From Armatimonadota bacterium (GTDB lineage Bacteria > Armatimonadota > Hebobacteria > CAIYQO01): DNA of 9,491 nt. Positions within the stretch are counted from its first letter, which is position 1. Each line of letters starts with the position of its first letter. The stretch is from contig JAKIYB010000139.1 of NCBI GenBank assembly GCA_022708765.1, positions 1-9,491 on the forward strand, in the 5' to 3' direction. Shown here in pieces: positions 1 to 6,277 of the stretch. The notes below the pieces were generated by a model. That model made no database searches. It worked only from the letters and a program-made list of their open reading frames with translations, and was not told the DNA's origin. The position numbers were made by a program, and so were the translations under genes.

Positions 1-490
1 GGACTGGACCTCCGGCACCCCCTGCCGTATTAAAGACCTGTGGGGGCTATCGGAGTCGCAGGAGACGGTGAGCGTCTCCCCGGCGATGTTCGAGGAGTTC
101 GTCTTCCCCTACCAGGCGCCGGTCATCTCCCGCTTCGGCTTCGCCTGTTACGGCTGCTGCGAGCCGGTGGACCAGCGCTGGCACATCATCAAGCGTTTAC
201 CAAACCTGCGCCGCGTCTCCATCTCTCCGTGGTCGAATATCGTCGTGATGGCGGAGAACCTGGGCGGCAACTACGTCTTCAGCCGCAAACCGAATCCGGC
301 CTATATCAGCAGCAGTTGGGAGGAAGACGTCATCCGCCGCGACCTGCGCGAGACGCTGGTAGAGACGAAAGCTCACGGCTGCAATGTGGAGCTGGTAATG
401 AAGGACGTGCATACCCTGTGCGGCGAACCGGACCGGCTGGGCCGTTGGTCGCAACTCGCGCGGGAGGTGATTGACGAGGTTTACGGCTGA
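1..490 (+). CDS. URO-D/MtaA-like family protein, C-terminal part (5' partial)
   Basis: The frame is open from the window edge (first full codon at base 2) to a TGA at 488-490, giving 162 visible residues. The visible part resembles the C-terminal half of the divergent uroporphyrinogen decarboxylase / corrinoid methyltransferase-like (URO-D superfamily) proteins. A strand ending in FGFACYGCCEP, with a Cys-rich YGCCEP turn, is followed by LPNLRRVSISPWSNI, which fits the 'leader, then evaluate position' loop of this fold. The chain closes with GRWSQLAREVIDEVYG, a typical final helix. In methyltransferase members a cysteine in this region can bind zinc; whether YGCCEP does so is inference. Members of this divergent group are usually not haem enzymes, and I cannot name a substrate. 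The gene ends 80 bases before the start of the ankyrin-PAS gene on the same strand. The superfamily call is moderately sure; the exact function is unknown. Confidence 0.65.
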   Translation, partial: DWTSGTPCRIKDLWGLSESQETVSVSPAMFEEFVFPYQAPVISRFGFACYGCCEPVDQRWHIIKRLPNLRRVSISPWSNIVVMAENLGGNYVFSRKPNPAYISSSWEEDVIRRDLRETLVETKAHGCNVELVMKDVHTLCGEPDRLGRWSQLAREVIDEVYG

Positions 491-502
491 TCGGGCGTCA
501 TT

Positions 503-527
503 CGCCATCCTGCCGGGCATAATGGCG
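503..527 (+). other. Small inverted repeat downstream of the URO-D-like gene
   Basis: CGCCAT (503-508) and ATGGCG (522-527) can pair as a 6-bp stem with a 13-base loop, starting 13 bases after the upstream stop codon. No T-run follows, so it does not look like a standard intrinsic terminator. It could weakly attenuate transcription into the next gene or be chance in GC-rich DNA. Confidence 0.2.
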
Positions 528-559
528 TTGAGATGGTTCGTGCGCAATGCTATTGCATC

Positions 560-564
560 GAGGA
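560..564 (+). promoter_or_regulatory. Ribosome binding site that sets the ankyrin-PAS start
   Basis: GAGGA lies 6 bases before the ATG at 571. An in-frame ATG at 547 has no such sequence at a suitable distance, and it would add eight residues that look like translated leader. The ATG at 571 is therefore preferred. Confidence 0.6.
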
Positions 565-570
565 TGCGCC

Positions 571-1809
571 ATGAATAAACCAAAAGGGCAGACTCCCCTG
601 CCGACCGGCGAAGTGCCGCTCACTGAAGAATTTTTATACCGGGCTACCGTGGATGAGTTGAACCGGGCAAACCTGGAGGGCCGCACGACACTGCATCGCG
701 CGGTGATTCAGGGAGCGGTCGGGCTGGTGGACGTGCTGCTGAAGCGCCACGTGGCGGTGAACGTCGGTGACAACAGCGGGACGACTCCGCTGCACGAGGC
801 GGTGGCCGGCGAACACCTGGACATCATCGCGCGACTGCTGGAAGCCGGCGCCGAGGTGAACCAGGGTGACGGCGCGCGCCGCACCCCGCTCTTTTACGCC
901 GTGAAGTACGGCTATACCGACATCATCGAGATGCTGCTGGAGCGGCACGCGGACGTGAATGCCCGCGACGTGATGGACAGCACCCCGCTGCACGAAGCGG
1001 TGGAATCGAACCAGTTTTCCGCGCTGAACGCGCTGTTGCGCGGCCGTCCTGACCCCACCCTCACCGCGCGTGACGGCTGCACGCCGCTGGAGATGGCGCA
1101 GAATCTGGGCCGCAAGGCGATGGCGGACGTCCTGCAGCGCTACCTGGCCGCGTATCATCCCGTGGAAAAGCCAGCCGCGCCACCCGAGCACGAACTGGCG
1201 ATTCCCGAAATATACACGCCTCCCGAGACCGGCGATGCGGCGCGCCTGCACGAGGAACTGGAGACCGAGCGCCTGCGCGCCGAGTTGGATGCCGCGCATC
1301 AGGAGCTGGCCGCTTTGCGCGCCCGGCCAGCCGCCGTGCCCGCGCCCACCTTCGAGGCGCTGTGCGACGCCGTGCCCGGCAGCGTCTACGTGCTGCGGCC
1401 GGACGGCGCGTTCCTCTACGTTTCCGCCGGCGCGTTGCGCAAACTGGGGGTCGCGCGCGAGGCGCTGCTGGGGCAGCGCTGGTCCGCGCCACCCTTCCCC
1501 GCGCAGGCTGCCGAACTCTTCGACCACCGACGCGAAGAGGTGCTGGCCAGCGGTCAGCCGGCGCGCGGCACACTGCACCTGCAGGCCGGCGGCGTCACCT
1601 ACAGTTATCGCTACATCGTCGCGCCCATCCGCGAGGGCGAGACAATCACGGCGGTGATGGTGGTGCTCCTCGACGATCAGGGGAAAGGCGAGTTGGAAGA
1701 GCGCCTCACCCGCGCGCACTACGCCCTGCACGAGGCGGAAATGAAGCTCAGCCGCGAGCGTGCCGCGCGGGAAGCGCTGGAGCGCGAGCGGGGGCAGCGG
1801 GAAGCGTGA
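571..1809 (+). CDS. Ankyrin-repeat and PAS-domain protein without output domain
   Basis: This gene encodes 412 residues. About five ankyrin repeats occupy roughly residues 36-194; the consensus TPLHEAV core appears at 72-78 and 138-144, with variants RTTLHRAV (38-45), RTPLFYAV (104-111) and CTPLEMAQ (170-177). A proline-rich linker follows (about 198-222), then a charged heptad-like coiled coil (224-252). Residues about 260-368 look like a PAS domain: FEALCDAVPGSVYVLRPDG, then FLYVSAGALRKLGVAREALLG, ending in strands SYRYIVAPI and AVMVVLLDD. A second very charged coiled coil (371-412) runs straight into the stop codon. Ankyrin repeats bind proteins and PAS domains sense ligands or dimerise, so a cytoplasmic sensor or adaptor is the natural inference. 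There is no signal peptide, membrane segment, kinase, GGDEF, EAL or HTH domain. It converges on surE with 63 bases between the two stop codons. Partner and signal are unknown. The domain calls are firm for ankyrin and good for PAS. Confidence 0.85.
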   Translation: MNKPKGQTPLPTGEVPLTEEFLYRATVDELNRANLEGRTTLHRAVIQGAVGLVDVLLKRHVAVNVGDNSGTTPLHEAVAGEHLDIIARLLEAGAEVNQGDGARRTPLFYAVKYGYTDIIEMLLERHADVNARDVMDSTPLHEAVESNQFSALNALLRGRPDPTLTARDGCTPLEMAQNLGRKAMADVLQRYLAAYHPVEKPAAPPEHELAIPEIYTPPETGDAARLHEELETERLRAELDAAHQELAALRARPAAVPAPTFEALCDAVPGSVYVLRPDGAFLYVSAGALRKLGVAREALLGQRWSAPPFPAQAAELFDHRREEVLASGQPARGTLHLQAGGVTYSYRYIVAPIREGETITAVMVVLLDDQGKGELEERLTRAHYALHEAEMKLSRERAAREALERERGQREA

Positions 1810-1872
1810 ACGCGCGGCGCGCAACTCCGCGATGCTGGAGAGGAACATCCCACTTCAAAGATCCGCCAGCCG

Positions 1873-2643
1873 TTACCGCGGCATCCACCCTTTCAGCGTT
1901 TTCGCGAAGGAATGGCTGGTCAGGTCCAGGTGCAGCGGGGTGATGGAAATTTTGCCCTGCATGATGGCTTCGCCGTCGCTGCCGGTGCCCTCAATATCCT
2001 CGATGATCTCGCCGCCGAGCCAGTAGTAATCCCGGCCGCGCGGGTCCTGCCGGCGCTCCACTCGGCCTTCATAGCGGCGCTTGCCCTGGCGGGTAACCTC
2101 TACGCCGAGGATTTCCTCTTCCGGCAGGTTCGGCACGTTCACGTTGAGCAGGATATCGCGGGGCAGGCCTTTCGCCAGTACCTGCCCGGTCAGGCGGGCG
2201 GTGAAGCGCGCGGCGGGGCGATAGTCGGGTTTCTCGTAATCCGCCACCGAGACGGCAATAGCCGGTTTGCCGCAAATGGCGCCCTCCATCGCCGCGGAAA
2301 CGGTGCCGGAATAAGTCAGATCCTCGCCCAGGTTCGGTCCCAGGTTGATGCCGGACACCACCACGTCACACCGCCCGTTCATGATGGCGAAGATGCCCAG
2401 CACCACGCAGTCGCTGGGGGTGCCGTTCACCGCGTAGCCGTCACCGCCCCAGGGGATACGCACCGTCTCGATGCGCAGCGGCTTGTGCAGGGTGATGGCG
2501 TGACCGCTGGCGCTGCGCGGGCGTTCCGGCGCCACCACCGTCACTTCGCCGATCTCGGCCAGCGCGTCGCGCAGCGCGGCCAATCCTTCGGCATAAATGC
2601 CATCGTCATTCGTTACCAGGATTTGCGGGCGGGTTGTCATCAT
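1873..2643 (-). CDS. surE: 5'/3'-nucleotidase SurE
   Basis: This gene encodes 256 residues, a normal full length for SurE, a metal-dependent cytoplasmic phosphatase that removes phosphate from nucleoside 5'- and 3'-monophosphates and is linked to survival in stationary phase. The signature motifs are present in order: TNDDG at 11-15, RSASGHAIT at 43-51, NGTPSDCV at 73-80 and VSGINLGPNLGEDLTYSGT at 96-114. The metal ligands known from Thermotoga SurE (two Asp, a Ser and an Asn) map to D13, D14, S44 and N100 with the same spacing. The start is one of two adjacent ATGs (2643 or 2640); only a weak purine-rich AGAGA lies upstream, so the choice is open by one residue. The gene is transcribed divergently from the comB-like gene, 109 bases away. 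The pcm (isoaspartyl methyltransferase) gene that often accompanies surE is not present here. Confidence 0.97.
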   Translation of the reverse strand: MMTTRPQILVTNDDGIYAEGLAALRDALAEIGEVTVVAPERPRSASGHAITLHKPLRIETVRIPWGGDGYAVNGTPSDCVVLGIFAIMNGRCDVVVSGINLGPNLGEDLTYSGTVSAAMEGAICGKPAIAVSVADYEKPDYRPAARFTARLTGQVLAKGLPRDILLNVNVPNLPEEEILGVEVTRQGKRRYEGRVERRQDPRGRDYYWLGGEIIEDIEGTGSDGEAIMQGKISITPLHLDLTSHSFAKTLKGWMPR

Positions 2644-2716
2644 AGCGTCTCTATTCTTCCGGGCGGATGGAGGGTTTCCCTGCTAACTATTGTGACCCCT
2701 TCCCCCGGTCAGGTGA

Positions 2717-2746
2717 TTGCACGGCGGCCCCAATTCGCCGTACAAT
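2717..2746 (+). promoter_or_regulatory. Sigma70-type promoter, probably giving a leaderless comB mRNA
   Basis: TTGCAC (2717-2722) and TACAAT (2741-2746) match the -35 and -10 consensus at four and five of six positions, separated by 18 bases. The predicted transcription start, about 7 bases after the -10 box, falls on the A of the ATG at 2753. No Shine-Dalgarno sequence precedes that ATG. A TANNNT box 6 bases before a start codon is the pattern known for leaderless genes in Deinococcus and some other bacteria. Confidence 0.55.
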
Positions 2747-2752
2747 TTATCC

Positions 2753-3517
2753 ATGCCATTCATGCATCTCTCGCGCGGCGTTGCCGGCTGCGAGTTGGCC
2801 AATCGGTATCGCGGCGTCGCGGTGATTGTGGACGCGTTGCGGGCGAGCACCACGCTGGCGGCGCTCTTTGATCACGGGGCGGCGCGCGTGCTGGTGACCG
2901 CCGCACTGGACGACGCCTGCGCGCTGAACGTGGACATGCCGGACACCGTGCTGGTGGGCGAGCGCAACTGCCTGCCACCGGCGGGCTTTCATCTGGGGAA
3001 CAGCCCGCGGGAGGTGCTTGCCGGCCCGCGGCTGGATGGCCGCACCGTTGTCTTCACCTCCAGTAACGGCGCCCAGCGCCTCACCGCCTGCGGCGGCGCC
3101 CGTCATATCCTGGTGGGCACGGTGGCCAACACCGCCGCCGTCGCGGCCCGCGCGCGCGCGCTGGCTGAAGCGGAGGACTGCGACATCGTCTTCGTCGGCG
3201 CGGGTAAATACCCGGACGAAACGTATATCGCGCCGGAAGACGAAGCCGCCGCCGCCTACCTCGCCGCCGCCGCCGGCCTGTCCATCGCCGATCCGTCGCG
3301 GGAGGAGTTCGCCTACTGGCAGCGGGAAATCGCCGCCCGCGGCCTCGAGCATATCTTCACGCATTCGCCACACGCGGTGTTTCTCGTGCGACATCAGCTT
3401 GCGGCGGATATCACCTTCTGTGCGACCCCCGACCTGCTGCGCGCAGTGCCCGAAGTCACGGGCTATGTCGAGCTGGCCGGTGGAGGCGCCGGCGTGGAGT
3501 TGCGGGCCGGAAGCTGA
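2753..3517 (+). CDS. comB: 2-phosphosulfolactate phosphatase family protein (ComB)
   Basis: This gene encodes 254 residues, normal for the ComB family. ComB hydrolyses (2R)-2-phospho-3-sulfolactate to sulfolactate and phosphate, a step of coenzyme M synthesis in methanogens and of sulfolactate formation in some bacteria. Family motifs in order: VIVDALRASTTLAALFDHGA (about 25-44), VGERNCLPPAGFHLGNSP (68-85), VVFTSSNGAQRL (99-110), a GTVANTAAV stretch (122-130), and VGAGKYPDETYIAPED (148-163). An alanine-rich helix at 165-175 is encoded by a GCC-rich run. The start at 2753 is chosen because the matched promoter places transcription start there; an ATG at 2762 would cost three residues. No other sulfolactate or coenzyme M genes (comA, comC, comDE) lie in the window, so the physiological substrate is uncertain. 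A broken nucleoside hydrolase gene follows 50 bases downstream on the same strand. Confidence 0.88.
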   Translation: MPFMHLSRGVAGCELANRYRGVAVIVDALRASTTLAALFDHGAARVLVTAALDDACALNVDMPDTVLVGERNCLPPAGFHLGNSPREVLAGPRLDGRTVVFTSSNGAQRLTACGGARHILVGTVANTAAVAARARALAEAEDCDIVFVGAGKYPDETYIAPEDEAAAAYLAAAAGLSIADPSREEFAYWQREIAARGLEHIFTHSPHAVFLVRHQLAADITFCATPDLLRAVPEVTGYVELAGGGAGVELRAGS

Positions 3518-3556
3518 CTTGCCGTATTAGACAAAACGCCAACCTGATTTACCCGT

Positions 3557-3562
3557 GAGGAG
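3557..3562 (+). promoter_or_regulatory. Strong ribosome binding site of the nucleoside hydrolase gene
   Basis: GAGGAG sits 5 bases before the ATG at 3568 and fixes that start. It contrasts with the neighbouring comB gene, which has no such site, so this gene uses ordinary SD-led initiation. Its preservation suggests the gene was disrupted recently, or that the break is a sequence error. Confidence 0.7.
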
Positions 3563-3567
3563 TACCG

Positions 3568-4403
3568 ATGACAACCGAACGCATTCCCGTCCTGCTCGAT
3601 ACCGATATCGGCACCGACATTGACGACGCCGTGTGCCTGGCCTACCTGCTGCGGCAGACGCGCTGCGAACTGGTCGGTATCACCACCGTCACCGGGGAGC
3701 CGGAGAAGCGGGCGATGCTCGCCGACGCCGTCTGCCGGGCGGCGGGGCGCGAGGACATCCCCATTCACAGCGGGGTGGCAACGCCGATGCTGACCGAGTC
3801 CATCCAGTCTACCGCGTCGCAGGCGGCGGTGCTCGATCGCTTCCCCCACCGCACGGATTTTGCTCCAAACACCGCCGTGGAGTTCCTGCGCCGGACGATT
3901 CGCAGCCGGCCAGGCGAAATTACGCTGCTCGCGGTCGGGCCGCTGACGAATATCGGCCTGCTCTTCGCCGGCGACCCGGAGATTCCGCGCCTGCTGAAGG
4001 GGCTGGTGCTGATGTGCGGGCTGTTCAATCCACGCACCAGTTACGGCAATGTCCGCGAGTGGAATGCCTTCGGCGACCCGTATGCCACCGCCATCGTTTA
4101 CCGCGCGCCGATACGGCCGCACGTCTCCTTCGGGCTGGACGTCACCACCCGCTGCACCATGCCGAGGTGTGGTTTTCCCATGCCGGTTTCATCACCTTCC
4201 ACGACCCCCTCGCCGCCGCCGGCATCTTCCAGCCGGAGCTCTGCGGCTACCAGGATGGCACGGTGGAAGTGGAACTGCTGAGCCAGCGCGCGCCGGGCAT
4301 CACCTACTGGACGCCGGACACCGAAGAGAAACCGCACCGCGTGGCGATGGAGGTGAACGTGGAGGGGTTCTTCACGGAATATTTCCGCGTGACGACCGGA
4401 TAG
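3568..4403 (+). pseudogene. Nucleoside hydrolase (IunH-like), frame broken near 4161
   Basis: Nucleoside hydrolases split ribonucleosides into base and ribose. The first 198 residues (3568-4161) are clearly this family: the calcium and ribose-binding motif DTDIGTDIDDA at 11-21, LLAVGPLTNIG at 120-130, the REWNAFGDPYA region at 163-173 (where family members have E-x-N and DP), and FGLDVTT at 188-194. The frame then runs into non-homologous sequence and stops at 4281. The family's C-terminal part resumes in another frame from 4161 as AEVWFSHAGF and ITFHDPLAAAGIF, followed by ITYWTPD and FFTEYFRV, to a TAG at 4401-4403. That supplies the conserved C-terminal HDPLA aspartate. The two parts total about 278 residues, shorter than the 300-320 usual for the family. 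About 20 residues between the DVT and AEVWF segments therefore seem to be lost as well as the frame. This indicates an out-of-frame deletion, or less likely an assembly error. The gene faces the PBP2 gene with 12 bases between them. Confidence 0.75.
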
Positions 4404-4415
4404 AGAAACCTCGCG

Positions 4416-6122
4416 TTATAGCCCGTTTGGCGCCTGCTGCGCCCGGATGACCGCTTCCGCGATGGGCGCGGCGGCGGCGCCGCCGTGGCCGCCGTGCTCC
4501 ACCAGCACGGCGACGGCGATGGTGGGGGCGTCAGCGGGGGCGTAGCCGATGAACCAGGCGTGATCGGCGCCGGGGTTTTGCGCGGTGCCGGTTTTTCCGG
4601 CGATGCGTAGCGCCGGGTCGAGGCTGCGCGCGGTGCCTTCGCCGTGGGTGACGGCGCGCAGGCCGCGTGCGATGACGCGCAACGTTCCCGGCTTCAGACC
4701 GATGGATTCGGGCGGGGTGATGGGAATGATTTCGTTGCCCATCTGCTGTACCAGTCGCGGTGTCACCAGCTTGCCGCCGTTGGCGATGGCGGCGACGACG
4801 CGCGCGCCTTGCAGCGGGGTGATGGTGAGAAAGGACTGGCCCATGCCGGTCTGCAGCGTATCACCGAGCTGCCAGCGCCGCCCCGTCTCTTTCGCCCAGG
4901 CGGTGTCCGGCACCAGTCCGCGTCGCTCCGGCAGCACTTCCAGTCCGGTACGCTCGCCCAGCCCGAAGCGGCGGGCCATCTTCGCCAGGCTGGTGATGCC
5001 CACGTCCTCTGCCATGTGCATAAAGGCGACATTGCAGGACTGGGCGATGGATTCGGTAAGACCGAGCGTGCCGTGCCCGGCGCGCTTCCAGCAATGGATT
5101 TTATGGTAGACGCCGGGGCAGTAGAAATAGCTGCCGGCATCGGCTTTGCCTGTCTCCAGCGCGGCGGCGGCGGTGACAATCTTGAAGACCGAGCCCGGCG
5201 GATACCGTTCCAGTCCGCGATTCACCAGCGCGTGACTGCGCTGCAGCCATGCCCACGACTCCGGTGACAACCGGCCCGACATGGTGTTGGGATCATAGGC
5301 GGGGGCGCTGGCGAGTGCCAGGATATCCCCGGTGTTGGGCTCCAGCGCCACCACGGCGCCTTCGTGCCCCGCCAATGCGTTTTCCGCGGCGGCTTGCAGC
5401 GCGGCGTTGAGAGTGAGAACCACCGTCTGCCCCTCGCGCGGCGTAATCTGCCGCACGCTGCGCAACACGCTGCCGCGGGCATCCACCTCGACCTCTTCGC
5501 GGCCGTCCTGCCCGCGCAGCGTCGCCTCGAAAGTTTTCTCCAGCCCGCTTTTCCCGATGCGGTCGCCCTGGCGGTAACCTTCTTCGCTCCGCGCCGCCAG
5601 TTCCCCGGCGTCAATCTCGCGCACGTAGCCCAGCGCGTGTACCGCCAGCGCGCCGCGCGGGTAGCTGCGCACGGGCTCAGCGCGCAGGTATATCCCGGGC
5701 AGGAAGGCGCGCTCTTCCTCCACCCGCGTCACCTGTGCCATTGTCAGGTTGCTCACGAGGCGCAGCGGCAGGTAGCTGGGCAGCCGCCGGTGTTCGCCCA
5801 CCGCCGCCGTCGCCGTCTTCAGGTCGGGAAAGATGCCGATGGCGATCAGCCGCGCCAGCAGATCGTCCCACTGTTTGCGCGCCACTTCGCCGGAAACCAG
5901 CCAGACCGCCATCGCCGGAGTATTCGTCGCCAGCACCGCGCCGGTGCGATCGAGGATTAACCCGCGTGGCGCTGGCGAGCGCACCCAGCGCAGGTGATTG
6001 CGCACCGAGGCGTACCGCAACTCGCCCCCGCGCAGCAGTTGCAGGTAGACCAGTTTCCCGGCGAACGCCAGGAACGCGGCCAGCAGCACGATGCGCAGCA
6101 GTAAGAGGCGGCGGGCTAACAT
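4416..6122 (-). CDS. mrdA: Penicillin-binding protein 2 (class B transpeptidase)
   Basis: This gene encodes 568 residues, close to the size of bacterial PBP2, which crosslinks peptidoglycan during side-wall elongation together with RodA and MreB/C/D. A short N-terminal arginine stretch precedes a single membrane anchor (about 6-30). The PBP dimerisation domain follows, starting with PRGLILDRTGAVLATN (52-67) and including GYVREIDAGEL (165-175) and RIGKSGLEKTFE (188-199). The transpeptidase domain has all three catalytic motifs: SVFK with the nucleophile S311, SCN at 362-364, and KTG at 510-512. The segment YCPGVYHKIHCWKRAGHG (334-351), with its paired cysteines C335 and C344, is typical of PBP2 rather than FtsI, and no PASTA domain is present. 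The start ATG lies just before the anchor; AAAGGA is about 14 bases upstream, further than usual. The expected mreC, mreD and rodA neighbours are absent, so this copy is outside the usual elongasome cluster or is a paralogue. Confidence 0.93.
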   Translation of the reverse strand: MLARRLLLLRIVLLAAFLAFAGKLVYLQLLRGGELRYASVRNHLRWVRSPAPRGLILDRTGAVLATNTPAMAVWLVSGEVARKQWDDLLARLIAIGIFPDLKTATAAVGEHRRLPSYLPLRLVSNLTMAQVTRVEEERAFLPGIYLRAEPVRSYPRGALAVHALGYVREIDAGELAARSEEGYRQGDRIGKSGLEKTFEATLRGQDGREEVEVDARGSVLRSVRQITPREGQTVVLTLNAALQAAAENALAGHEGAVVALEPNTGDILALASAPAYDPNTMSGRLSPESWAWLQRSHALVNRGLERYPPGSVFKIVTAAAALETGKADAGSYFYCPGVYHKIHCWKRAGHGTLGLTESIAQSCNVAFMHMAEDVGITSLAKMARRFGLGERTGLEVLPERRGLVPDTAWAKETGRRWQLGDTLQTGMGQSFLTITPLQGARVVAAIANGGKLVTPRLVQQMGNEIIPITPPESIGLKPGTLRVIARGLRAVTHGEGTARSLDPALRIAGKTGTAQNPGADHAWFIGYAPADAPTIAVAVLVEHGGHGGAAAAPIAEAVIRAQQAPNGL

Positions 6123-6212
6123 GAACTGATTCGCATTTCCTTTCTCGAGGCTCGATGCATCCGTCGGTGCGCTATAGTGATCTTTCTATCCGACCGTTTC
6201 CTGTGTATCCAC

Positions 6213-6231
6213 CTGCCGGCAGCGCCGGCGG
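6213..6231. other. GC-rich palindrome cluster between the 192-residue gene and PBP2
   Basis: GCCGGC (6215-6220) and GCCGGC (6224-6229) are separated by AGC and can fold as a 6-bp hairpin on either strand. It is also made of two abutting perfect palindromes, CTGCCGGCAG (6213-6222) and CGCCGGCG (6223-6230). It lies about 50 bases beyond the stop codon of the 192-residue gene. It could be a terminator or a protein site, but no T-run follows on the minus strand. It sits in a 155-base gap (6123-6277) in which I see no gene and no clear promoter. Confidence 0.3.
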
Positions 6232-6277
6232 AGCGTACCGGCGTAGCAGCGTAGCGACTATTCGGCGCACAGTCAGT

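Noticed and set aside
528..556. Possible promoter TTGAGA, 17 bases, TATTGC before the ankyrin-PAS gene
   Set aside because: The -35 half is good but the -10 half matches the consensus at only three of six positions, which is too weak to annotate.
634..1848. A 404-residue open frame on the minus strand opposite the ankyrin-PAS gene
   Set aside because: It has low-complexity composition rich in Arg, His and Gln, no domain sense, and is explained by GC-rich codon bias of the gene on the other strand.
1912..2871. A 319-residue open frame on the plus strand across surE and into comB
   Set aside because: It is antisense to the certain surE gene, overlaps comB in a wrong frame, and its protein looks random (His, Ala, Gly and Gln-rich).
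3240..3282. GCC triplet run inside comB
   Set aside because: It encodes an alanine-rich helix in a region where the family has a similar helix; no copy-number variation can be inferred from a single sequence.
4467..4500. GCC/GGC-rich repeat near the 3' end of the PBP2 gene
   Set aside because: It encodes the Gly-His-Gly-Gly-Ala run common near the C-terminus of PBP2, so it is coding sequence and not an independent repeat element.
6118..6140. Six-codon upstream open frame overlapping the PBP2 start codon
   Set aside because: Its ATG has an AGGA only one or two bases upstream, too close to serve as a ribosome binding site. It is probably a chance frame.
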